Source: Gallalistipes aquisgranensis
GTDB taxonomy: Bacteria; Bacteroidota; Bacteroidia; Bacteroidales; Rikenellaceae
Direction: 5' to 3'
Length of the DNA stretch: 64,000 nucleotides
Assembly: GCF_014982715.1 (NCBI RefSeq)
Contig: NZ_JADCJY010000001.1
Span: forward strand, 744,001 to 808,000
The notes beneath the pieces are model-generated. The model was given only the letters and a program-made list of their open reading frames with translations, was not told where the DNA came from and did no database searches. Shown here piece after piece: positions 24,524-32,362 of the stretch. The position numbers and the translations under genes were made by a program. Within the stretch, counting starts at the first letter, position 1. Each line of letters starts with the position of its first letter.

Positions 24524-26200
24524 ATGAAAATATTTGGCAGATTCCTGATCGCATTCCTGCTGGGCAGCGTGCTGGCTACGGGATGCTACGAAGATAAGGG
24601 GAATTACGACTATTCCACCCCGGGTGACGACATCGTGGTCTCCCGTTTCGACACGGTGAAAAATATCCGCCTCACCTGGGCGTACGATGAGCAGATCGAG
24701 ATCGAGCCCGGATTCAGGATCGTTACGGACCGGGTGAGAGAGACCGATCTGGGATACGAATGGAACATCGACGGCGAGGTGGTTTCCTCCGAGCGCGTAC
24801 TCCGTATCGATCCCCTCCCCGTAGGGCGTCATTCGGGGACCTTCACGGTGATCGACGAAGCGCACGGACTGCGCTATAATTCGATTTTTACACTGGTTAT
24901 CACCTCGTCCTTCTCGGAAGGCTGGTTCATCCTGTCGGACGACGGCGGCAAATCGCTGCTCAGTTACGTCAATCTGGTGGATGAGAATACGCCCGGTGAA
25001 CTGGTACGGGACGTGTACGGCGAAGTGAACGGCGAGGAACTCGGTTCCGATCCCCGCAAGATACGCATCGTCTCCTATGACGGTTCCCCGGTAACTTACG
25101 AGTGGGAGGTGTTGCAGGGCAGCGGCAGCGTCAGCATCGACCAGGCTACGATGGCCAAGATCGGGGTGATCGACGAGGAGTTCGTGGGTGGTGCGGCTCC
25201 GGCCGGGTTCGTGGCCGTGGACGGCTTCCAGCGCGACGGCGGTTCGATCGTGCTTTCGGAGGACGGAAAGGTCTATCAGCGCGATTTCAGTATTTACAAT
25301 AATTTTCCCGTAGCCCATTCGGGTAAGTACGGTTCTACGCCCGTCTACGTGGAGGGCGGCATGAACATTGCCCTGATGAACGGGTTCGACCACTTTACCG
25401 TGAAGTCCTACGGTCATATACCTTTCGCCTTGCTGTACGACAAGCAGAACAACCGTTTTCTGAGTATTTACGGTTACAATGCGGGCGGTAGCGCTTCCGA
25501 CCAGTTCGGCGTATTCGGTACGGTAAAGATTCCCGAGGCCGCAGCGGTGAAACCGGGTGATACCGATTCCGAATCGGGGCTCGAATTTCCCGATCCGGCC
25601 GGTCTGGGCGATTACACCGTGCAGGCGATGGGAGCGCGTATCACAGCGGCGCAGGGAACCCGAGTGGCGACTACGGCGACCAATTACATCCTGCTGAAAT
25701 CGACCGTCGACGGGAAATATTATATCCTTTCGTTCAGCTATAAGATGAATTCCGCCACCTCCGTGGCGATCGAACTGCTCGGTTTCAAGGCTTTCCCCGA
25801 AACGGAAGGTTTCAATGACCAGAGCCTGTTCGAGGTGCTCATCGGCGGACAGGAGGTGATCTTCTATACGGCCGGGGCCGACAACAACACCCTCTATGCC
25901 TACGACATCCTCGATGGAACGAGCCGGTCGGTTTATACGGCACCTTCCCGCATTACGGCTTTGAGTACGGGGGTCGTGGACATTCCCCTGGCCAGTTCGC
26001 TCGTTCAATTGGCCAAAACCGCCTACAAGGACCGGATGATGGTGGGAACCTCGACGGGTTCGGCGGCGTTGCTCGACATTTCGGAGAGTGCGGTTCTGGC
26101 AGGAAATACGCCCGCGATCAAAACCTTCACCGGACTCGGACAGGTCGTGGATATGGATTTCTACATTCCGAAAAATGCCTATTGCTATTACGGATATTGA
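24524..26200 (+). CDS. PKD-like family lipoprotein
   Basis: A 558-residue lipoprotein with lipobox ATGC (Cys22), then the family start YEDKGNYDYSTPGDD. An N-terminal Ig/PKD-like part (residues about 40-130, LGYEWNIDGEVVSSERVLRI) is followed by a large beta-propeller-like region with repeated short strands (GWFILSDDGGKSLLSYV, FALLYDKQNNRFLSIYGY, YTAGADNNTLYAYDIL). This matches the PKD-like proteins that follow DUF4843 genes in SusCD clusters of this kind. It is probably surface-exposed and ligand-binding, and no enzymatic motif is visible. A hairpin follows its stop codon. Confidence 0.86.
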   Translation: MKIFGRFLIAFLLGSVLATGCYEDKGNYDYSTPGDDIVVSRFDTVKNIRLTWAYDEQIEIEPGFRIVTDRVRETDLGYEWNIDGEVVSSERVLRIDPLPVGRHSGTFTVIDEAHGLRYNSIFTLVITSSFSEGWFILSDDGGKSLLSYVNLVDENTPGELVRDVYGEVNGEELGSDPRKIRIVSYDGSPVTYEWEVLQGSGSVSIDQATMAKIGVIDEEFVGGAAPAGFVAVDGFQRDGGSIVLSEDGKVYQRDFSIYNNFPVAHSGKYGSTPVYVEGGMNIALMNGFDHFTVKSYGHIPFALLYDKQNNRFLSIYGYNAGGSASDQFGVFGTVKIPEAAAVKPGDTDSESGLEFPDPAGLGDYTVQAMGARITAAQGTRVATTATNYILLKSTVDGKYYILSFSYKMNSATSVAIELLGFKAFPETEGFNDQSLFEVLIGGQEVIFYTAGADNNTLYAYDILDGTSRSVYTAPSRITALSTGVVDIPLASSLVQLAKTAYKDRMMVGTSTGSAALLDISESAVLAGNTPAIKTFTGLGQVVDMDFYIPKNAYCYYGY

Positions 26201-26221
26201 TTGCCCGACAGCGTACTGTAT

Positions 26222-26265
26222 CAGCTCCGGAACGATGCTTCGCCATCGCTCCGGAACTGTTTTTT
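26222..26265 (+). terminator. Imperfect hairpin terminator after the PKD-like gene
   Basis: AGCTCCGGAACGATG-cttcgc-CATCGCTCCGGAACT pairs over 15 positions with two G-T pairs, then TTTTTT. It lies between the lipoprotein and the first metalloprotease gene, so protease expression may be partly uncoupled. Confidence 0.75.
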
Positions 26266-26279
26266 AGAGAATAGCGATA

Positions 26280-28934
26280 ATGAATAAATATAACATCATG
26301 TTAAAAAAATCCTGTATTCTGTTTTTCGGTCTGGCCGTGACCGCCCTCTGTCTCTTTCCTGCGGAGAGCGGGGCCGCCGTACGGAAGAAGAAAAAAGCCC
26401 CGGCCCCCGCTGCGGCCGCTCCGAAGAAACAGAGCGAGTACGACAAACTGTTCAAGGAGAAACATCCCGTGGCCGACGGCATGATCCGCCTCCACAAGGT
26501 GAAGGGGAAACTCTATTTCGAATTTCCCCTGGAGTTGATGGAGCGGGACATGCTGCTCGGATCGACGGTCAGCGAGATTTCGGACAACGGCGATGCCGTG
26601 ATCGGGTCGAAACCTACCGACCCGCTCTGGATTCGGTTCACCCGCACGGGCGACAAGGTGCAGGTACGGAGCATGGTACGGGACAATGTCACCGACCGTG
26701 AGAGCCAAAACATCGCCCGTTCGCTGGAAAAGAACAGCATCGGTGCCATCATCAAGTCGTACGGCATCGCGGCGTGGAATCCCGACAGCACGGCCGTAGT
26801 GTTCGACGCCACCGACCTGTTTCTCGGCGACAATCCGGCCATGACCCCGTTCGATCCCTACGGACAGAACCTCTATTACGGACAGGTGACCCGTACGGCC
26901 TCCTACCAGTCCGACAAGTCGTTTCTCGGGGAGATCAAGGCATTCAGCGACAACGTAGTGATCCGAAGTCATCTGAGCTATACCTATTCGCTCCGGGCAG
27001 GTCGGAATGTGATCGCCTCCGACGTGCCTTTCACGGCCGTGATGACCCGTTCGATCGTATTGCTGCCCGAGGAGCCCTACCAGCCCCGTTTCACCGACAG
27101 CCGGATGTCGGTTTTCCCCACGGCCAAAATCCTGTACAGCGAGCAGAAGCAGCAGGCCGAACTGCTCTGTTATGCCAACCGCTGGCGGCTCGAACCCTCG
27201 GACGAGGCGGCCTATCGGCGGGGCGAACCCGTCGAGCCGAAAAAACCGATCGTCTTTTATATCGACCCCGATTTCCCGGCCAGTTGGAAAGGGCCCATGT
27301 TCGAGGCGGTGAACCAGTGGAAAGAGCCTTTCGAGCGGATCGGTTTTAAAAATGCCGTGGTGGCGAAGGAGTTTCCCGCGGACGATCCCGAATTCGATCC
27401 CGATAACATCAAGTATTCCTGCATACGTTACGCTCCGGTCGGAATCGCCAACGCCATGGGGCCTTCATGGGTGGACCCCCGCAGCGGCGAAATCGTGAAT
27501 GCCTCGGTCTACGTGTTCCACGATATCATCAAACTGATGAACAACTGGCGTTTTATCCAGACGGCGCAGGCCGATCCTTCGGTGCGCGGGGTAAAGCTGC
27601 CGCGCGAGGTGATGGACGACGCGCTTCGCTATGTGGTGACGCACGAGGTGGGGCACTGCCTGGGATTCATGCATAACATGAGCGCCTCGGCCGTGATTCC
27701 GGTCGATTCGCTCCGTTCGCCCTCCTTTACGCAGAAGTACGGGACGACCACCTCCATCATGGACTACGCACGATTCAACTACGTGGCCCAGCCGGGCGAT
27801 CTGGAGCGCGGCGTGAAGCTGACTCCGCCCCGGTTCGGCGTTTACGATTACTATACGGTGAAATGGCTTTATACACCCGTTTACGAGGCTTCCACGCCCG
27901 AGGGTGTCTATGAAATCACCTCGAAATGGATCACGGAGGCGGCCGCCGATTCCGTGTTCCGCTACGGCAAACAGCAGGGGGCCGTGATCGACCCCCGTTC
28001 GCAGACGGAAGACCTCGGAGACGATCCTGTGAGGGCTTCGGAATACGGTATCCGCAACCTGCGCTACATCCTGGCCCATCTGAACGAGTGGGTGGACGGC
28101 GAAGACCGGGACTACTCCTACCGCACGGAGATCTATCGCGGGATCATCGGCCAGTATATCCGTTATATCAGCCATGTGTTCGCCAACGTGGGAGGAATTT
28201 ACCTGAACGAGAAACATGTGGGCGATCCGGTGGAGGCGTACCGGAGCGTACCCCGCCGGAAGCAGCGGGAGGCGCTGATGTTCATGCTCGGTCAGATCGG
28301 CGACCTCGGGTGGATGGACGATGCCGGTCTGATGCGCAACATTCAGCTCGTGGGTTCACCCAAGACCCACATGCAGATCGCCATTATCCGGGCTGTGGTG
28401 ATGAGTGCCGTCAAGGTGGAGAATTCGGCCCAGCTGTCGGACGATTCGTACAGCGTGCAGGAGTGTATGAAGGACGTGTACGATTTCGTGTGGAGACCCA
28501 CCCTGCAAGGAAAGAGGCTCACGGATGAACAGATGATGATCCAGCGCGAATACCTGCTGGCGGTCTGCAAGGCCGCCGGGCTGAAGTATGCCGGTACGGG
28601 CGCCCTGTCGAAAGGCTTCGCGGCCGGGGCGGAGACGGAGTGGGGGTTCGACCCCTATACGATCGCCGTTCCCGATTGTCTGAAAGGCCACCTGTCGCTG
28701 GCCGACAACCTCTGCTATTGTGGGGAAGATCATGTCTCGGCGGGCCGGGGACCCGTTTCGGGCTACAATCCGCCCCGTATCCTCTACGTGGTGAAGCAGT
28801 CGCTCGAGGCTGAAAACTATGCCAACCTGCTCCGGGTGCAGAGGCTGCTCAGGAGCCGGGCCGGCAGCGGCGACGAGAAGACCCGCATGCACTACGCCCT
28901 GATGCTGCACAATATCGAGAAAACCCTGAAATAG
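26280..28934 (+). CDS. Zinc-dependent metalloprotease of the DUF5117/DUF5118 (DUF4953) type, catalytic motif intact
   Basis: An 884-residue secreted metzincin-like protease. A signal peptide (MLKKSCILFFGLAVTALCLF) may start at the second ATG (26298). An Ala/Pro/Lys linker (residues 35-50) is followed by DUF5118-like and DUF5117-like parts, with YDKLFKEKHPVADGMIRLH near residue 55. The catalytic zinc motif HEVGHCLGFMHN is at 27642-27677 (first His about residue 455), followed by the Met-turn TSIMDYARFNY. It follows the SusCD lipoproteins and precedes a paralog whose zinc site is lost. It probably cleaves a protein or peptide at the cell surface or periplasm for import by SusCD. Substrate unknown. 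Confidence 0.9.
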   Translation: MNKYNIMLKKSCILFFGLAVTALCLFPAESGAAVRKKKKAPAPAAAAPKKQSEYDKLFKEKHPVADGMIRLHKVKGKLYFEFPLELMERDMLLGSTVSEISDNGDAVIGSKPTDPLWIRFTRTGDKVQVRSMVRDNVTDRESQNIARSLEKNSIGAIIKSYGIAAWNPDSTAVVFDATDLFLGDNPAMTPFDPYGQNLYYGQVTRTASYQSDKSFLGEIKAFSDNVVIRSHLSYTYSLRAGRNVIASDVPFTAVMTRSIVLLPEEPYQPRFTDSRMSVFPTAKILYSEQKQQAELLCYANRWRLEPSDEAAYRRGEPVEPKKPIVFYIDPDFPASWKGPMFEAVNQWKEPFERIGFKNAVVAKEFPADDPEFDPDNIKYSCIRYAPVGIANAMGPSWVDPRSGEIVNASVYVFHDIIKLMNNWRFIQTAQADPSVRGVKLPREVMDDALRYVVTHEVGHCLGFMHNMSASAVIPVDSLRSPSFTQKYGTTTSIMDYARFNYVAQPGDLERGVKLTPPRFGVYDYYTVKWLYTPVYEASTPEGVYEITSKWITEAAADSVFRYGKQQGAVIDPRSQTEDLGDDPVRASEYGIRNLRYILAHLNEWVDGEDRDYSYRTEIYRGIIGQYIRYISHVFANVGGIYLNEKHVGDPVEAYRSVPRRKQREALMFMLGQIGDLGWMDDAGLMRNIQLVGSPKTHMQIAIIRAVVMSAVKVENSAQLSDDSYSVQECMKDVYDFVWRPTLQGKRLTDEQMMIQREYLLAVCKAAGLKYAGTGALSKGFAAGAETEWGFDPYTIAVPDCLKGHLSLADNLCYCGEDHVSAGRGPVSGYNPPRILYVVKQSLEAENYANLLRVQRLLRSRAGSGDEKTRMHYALMLHNIEKTLK

Positions 28935-28945
28935 ACGTGAAAGAG

Positions 28946-31573
28946 ATGAAAAGACCGATTCCTGCGGCATTGACCGCCCTTTCCGTTCTGCTTTCGGGGT
29001 GTCTCGTCGTACTTCCCGCCGACGGCCGTGCTGCCGCGCGGAAAAAGGGAAAGGCGGGGACGGAGGCTTCCGCCCCGAAAAAACTCACTCCCTACGAAAA
29101 GCTGTTCAAGGACAAGCGGGTGACTACGGCCCGCGGTTTCATGACGCTGCACATGTTCGAGGGAAACAAACTCTATATCGAGCTGCCCGATTCGCTGCTG
29201 AACCGGGAGATGCTGATCGGGACGACCATCGAGGAGAGCTCCGATCCGGGCGAGGGATTTGCCGGACAGCAGCCCTGCGAGCCGCTTCACGTGGTCTTCA
29301 CCCGGACCGATTCGACCGTCTACCTGCGGCGTGTGCGTTCCAACGTGCTGGCCGGGGGTGACAGCGCCGTGTTCCGGGCCGTACGCCGGAGCAATATCGA
29401 CCCGGTGATCGCCGCTTTCCTTGTGAAGTGCAGCGCCCCGGACGGAGCTTCCGTTATCGAGGCCACTTCGTTTTTCGTGAGCGGCGATCCGGCGATGCGC
29501 CCTCACGATCCTTACGGTATCAACAGTTTCGGGGGATTCCTGGCCACGACCGTCAAGTATGTGCCCGGCTGTTCGCTGTTGAGCGGTGTGGAGGCTTTCC
29601 GCGACAACGTTTCCGTGCTCAGTTCGATTTCGTTCACCCTCTCGTCCCGGTTCGGGAACTATGTCATCAACCAGAACCGTCCCTTTACGGCGCTGGCCAG
29701 GCGGTCGATCATGCTGCTGCCCCGGGAGACGATGATGCCCCGCCTGTGCGACGCCCGTATCGGGACGATTCCCGTGGGATACATGATGTACAGCGACCGC
29801 GAGCAGGAGGCTAAAGAGGTCTACTATGCCGCGCGGTGGAATCTGAAGCCCGCCGATTCGGCCGCTTTCGCCCGGGGTGAGGCGACGGACCCCCTCCGCC
29901 CGATCGTTTTCTATATCGACGATACGTTTCCCGCCGGCTGGGGCGATGCGATCCGGCAGGGCGTGGAGCGTTGGAACGCGGTGTTCGAGAAAATCGGGTA
30001 TCGGAACGCGGTGAGGGCCGTTCCCTATCCCCGTGCCGATCCCGCCTTCGATCCGAACGACGTGAAGTTTTCCTGTATCAAGTATGCCTATACGATGGGT
30101 GAAGTGCCTTCCAGCTCCGTGCGGATCGACCCCCGCAGCGGAGAGATTCTCGGTGCCACCATCTACATTCCCCACAATATCTCTTCGCGGATTCGTACCG
30201 ACCTGTTCGTGCAGTTGGGAGCGGCCGACCCCGATGCCCGCCGTGTGAAGATGTCGCCCGGGCTGTTCCGCCGTGCGCTGGGGGCGGCCGTGACGCGGGA
30301 GGTGGGGGCCTGTCTCGGTCTTGCCGACAATTTCGCCGGTTCATGCTGTGTGCCGGTCGATTCGCTTCGTTCGCCCTCCTATACGCAGCGCTACGGCCTT
30401 TCGGCTTCGATCATGGACCAGCTACCCTATAACATGGTCGCCCGGCCGGGTGACAAGGAACGTGGCGTGGCGTTGATCCACACGGCTCCCGGAGTGTACG
30501 ACGAGTATGCGGTCGACTGGCTGTACCGTCCCGTCGCCGGGGCGGGAACGCCCGAAGAGGAGATTCCCGAGCTGGACCGCCGCATCGCCGTCCGGCGGGG
30601 CGATCCGATGTGCCTCTACACGCCGTCCCCCGTTTCCGTTGCACTCGATCCCCGGGCCATGCCCTACAATCTGGGCGACGATCCGGTGAAGGCGGTCGGA
30701 TATGAACTGGAGAACTATGCCTATGTAATGGCCCATGCCGACGGTTGGATCGGGCAGGAGGACGCCGACTATGTTTTCCGTTCGCTCGTTCAGGCGAGCG
30801 TGATGACTCAGCTCTACTACGCCTTCGTCAACGTGTCGGCCAACATGGGAGGAATCTACATGAACGAAAAGTACGAGGGCGATACGCTTCCGTCCCATGT
30901 CTCCGTGCCGCGCGATGTACAGCGCCGGGCTCTCCGTTTCCTGCTGGAGCGGCTGGAAGATATGTCGTGGCTCGATAACGACCGGCTCAACAAAGACGTG
31001 GTGGAAGTGGTCTCGCTGGGTGATTACTGTCAGGACATGCTGAGCACGGTGGTGTTCAAGAGTCTCTCTACGCTCGACCTGAGCGCTTCGAAATCGGACG
31101 ACCCCTACACGCAGGACGAGGCGATGGAAGACCTTTACGGGTACATTCTGCGGGATGTGGCTTCGGGCCGCGAATCGACCGATGCCAACATCGCCATGCA
31201 GCACCTGTTGCTGATCGACGTCATTCGCAGTGCGGGCGTCATGCCCCAGACACGCCGGAGGGCGGCCGCCTTTGCCGATGCGCCGGGAAATCCCGGCGAT
31301 CCGTGGGGCCTGCGTTCGGGTGCGCTCTTTTTCCGCTATCCGGGGCTGGGCGTGCGGTTGTCCGACCGGTGGAGGGACGGCGTCGAGGGGGTGCTGCCGA
31401 TGCGCCGGGTCGAATATATGGTGCAGCCTGCGGTCGACTACAAGCGTTACGGTATGCTGCTCCGGATGAAGGAACTCTACGAAGGGGCTCTCCGTACCGG
31501 CGCTTCCGAACGCATGAAGAACCATTATCGGTATATGCTGCTGGCTATCGGCCGTGCCCTCAAGGTGGAGTAG
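28946..31573 (+). CDS. Paralogous DUF5117/DUF5118-type protein with destroyed zinc site (predicted pseudoprotease)
   Basis: An 875-residue relative of the preceding protease with the same domain order and many identical blocks (YEKLFKDKRVTTARGFMTLH, PVDSLRSPSYTQRYG, PGVYDEYAVDWLY). It has a signal peptide with a possible lipobox LSGC. At the catalytic site (30296-30328) it reads REVGACLGLAD instead of HEVGHCLGFMH, so all three zinc-binding His are replaced (R, A, D) while the Glu and Gly remain. The Met-turn SIMDQLPYNM is retained. The gene is full length with no stops, so it is conserved as a protein, not decaying. It begins 11 nt after the active paralog. GTG 28937 is an alternative start. 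Possible roles: substrate binding or regulation of the active partner. Confidence 0.88.
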   Translation: MKRPIPAALTALSVLLSGCLVVLPADGRAAARKKGKAGTEASAPKKLTPYEKLFKDKRVTTARGFMTLHMFEGNKLYIELPDSLLNREMLIGTTIEESSDPGEGFAGQQPCEPLHVVFTRTDSTVYLRRVRSNVLAGGDSAVFRAVRRSNIDPVIAAFLVKCSAPDGASVIEATSFFVSGDPAMRPHDPYGINSFGGFLATTVKYVPGCSLLSGVEAFRDNVSVLSSISFTLSSRFGNYVINQNRPFTALARRSIMLLPRETMMPRLCDARIGTIPVGYMMYSDREQEAKEVYYAARWNLKPADSAAFARGEATDPLRPIVFYIDDTFPAGWGDAIRQGVERWNAVFEKIGYRNAVRAVPYPRADPAFDPNDVKFSCIKYAYTMGEVPSSSVRIDPRSGEILGATIYIPHNISSRIRTDLFVQLGAADPDARRVKMSPGLFRRALGAAVTREVGACLGLADNFAGSCCVPVDSLRSPSYTQRYGLSASIMDQLPYNMVARPGDKERGVALIHTAPGVYDEYAVDWLYRPVAGAGTPEEEIPELDRRIAVRRGDPMCLYTPSPVSVALDPRAMPYNLGDDPVKAVGYELENYAYVMAHADGWIGQEDADYVFRSLVQASVMTQLYYAFVNVSANMGGIYMNEKYEGDTLPSHVSVPRDVQRRALRFLLERLEDMSWLDNDRLNKDVVEVVSLGDYCQDMLSTVVFKSLSTLDLSASKSDDPYTQDEAMEDLYGYILRDVASGRESTDANIAMQHLLLIDVIRSAGVMPQTRRRAAAFADAPGNPGDPWGLRSGALFFRYPGLGVRLSDRWRDGVEGVLPMRRVEYMVQPAVDYKRYGMLLRMKELYEGALRTGASERMKNHYRYMLLAIGRALKVE

Positions 31574-31590
31574 GGTGCCTCTTCGCTTAC

Positions 31591-31625
31591 ACAGAAAGCC
31601 CGACCTTCAGGTCGGGCTTTCTGTG
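31591..31625. terminator. Terminator after the SusCD-protease cluster
   Basis: ACAGAAAGCCCGACC-ttca-GGTCGGGCTTTCTGT perfect inverted repeat followed by a T-containing stretch, 17 nt after the stop. It also lies downstream of the convergent minus-strand genes. Confidence 0.85.
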
Positions 31626-31638
31626 TGTCGGAGATATC

Positions 31639-31764
31639 TTATCGGCGGTCCTGCAACTGCAAGGGAGATGTTTTTGCACAACTTCCGTCATCGTCGCCTC
31701 CGCATGCGCAGAACGAGCAGAGGACGGTCAGTAGCAGGACGAATGGAAGCACGGACCGTATCAT
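31639..31764 (-). CDS. 41-residue Cys-rich lipoprotein, previously unrecognised small gene
   Basis: A very short gene on the minus strand (ATG 31764-31762, TAA 31641-31639). The protein starts MIRSVLPFVLLLTVLCSFCAC, a hydrophobic signal segment, then GGDDDGSCAKTSP and ends LQDRR. Cys21 fits as the lipidated residue (weak lipobox FCAC). The following GGDDD resembles acidic lipoprotein export signals of Bacteroidetes, suggesting surface display. It begins 2 nt after the stop of the DUF5606 gene (31767), so it is probably translationally coupled. The family is not one I recognise. It could be a chance frame, but the signal peptide and position argue for a real gene. Confidence 0.6.
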   Translation of the reverse strand: MIRSVLPFVLLLTVLCSFCACGGDDDGSCAKTSPLQLQDRR

Positions 31765-31766
31765 GT

Positions 31767-32192
31767 CTATTTTTCTGCGTTATTTTCCTTTTCGGCTTTC
31801 TCTTCCGGGGTGAATCGGGTCATGCCCGCTCCGACCAGGATGTTGAACCACGAGATGATTTTCTTCATGTCCGACACGTGTACGCGGTCGCGGTCGTACT
31901 CGGGAACCACTTCGGCGAACAGGGCTTTCATCTGGTCGGGAGAGGATTTGTGGCTGATGGTCTCCTTGCCTGCCGTGTGGGCGAACAGCGCGTCGAGCAC
32001 CTTCGACAGAGGCATATCCTCGTCCTCGGTGAAGATGGCGATCTCGCCCAGGGAACTCACTTTGGACGAGGCGGGTATATTGGTGCGGCGTTCGTCGGCG
32101 AGCGACTCCACGATGATTCCGTTCGTGCTCTGGGCGATGAATTTGAAGAGGCCCGGTTGACCCGATATGGCCAGAATATCTTTCAGTTCCAT
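31767..32192 (-). CDS. DUF5606-family protein
   Basis: A 141-residue soluble protein of a Bacteroidetes-specific family, unknown function. The conserved start is MELKDILAISGQPGLFKFIA, followed by NGIIVESLADERRT and a central IFTEDEDMPL. The C-terminus has VHVSDMKKIISWFNILV and a Glu/Lys-rich tail (EEKAEKENNAEK). It has a -7 box TATCTTTG at 32232-32225. A tiny lipoprotein gene follows immediately. The family is widespread in Bacteroidetes and often near housekeeping genes; here it lies back-to-back with the threonine operon. Confidence 0.85.
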   Translation of the reverse strand: MELKDILAISGQPGLFKFIAQSTNGIIVESLADERRTNIPASSKVSSLGEIAIFTEDEDMPLSKVLDALFAHTAGKETISHKSSPDQMKALFAEVVPEYDRDRVHVSDMKKIISWFNILVGAGMTRFTPEEKAEKENNAEK

Positions 32193-32224
32193 AATCTGAT
32201 AAATTGTGTGAATGTTAACCGGGG

Positions 32225-32232
32225 CAAAGATA
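32225..32232 (-). promoter_or_regulatory. -7 box for the DUF5606 gene
   Basis: Minus-strand TATCTTTG, 32 nt upstream of ATG 32192. Confidence 0.65.
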
Positions 32233-32362
32233 GTAAAAGATGGGAATCTCCGCGAGAAAATCGGACCGTGCCTTTCTCTTTTTTCGGTCTCCGGCGGTCC
32301 GGATTAGGTTTTTTGTTAAAATTTTTATAAAATTGCGGATTAATAAACACGGACAACAGAAT

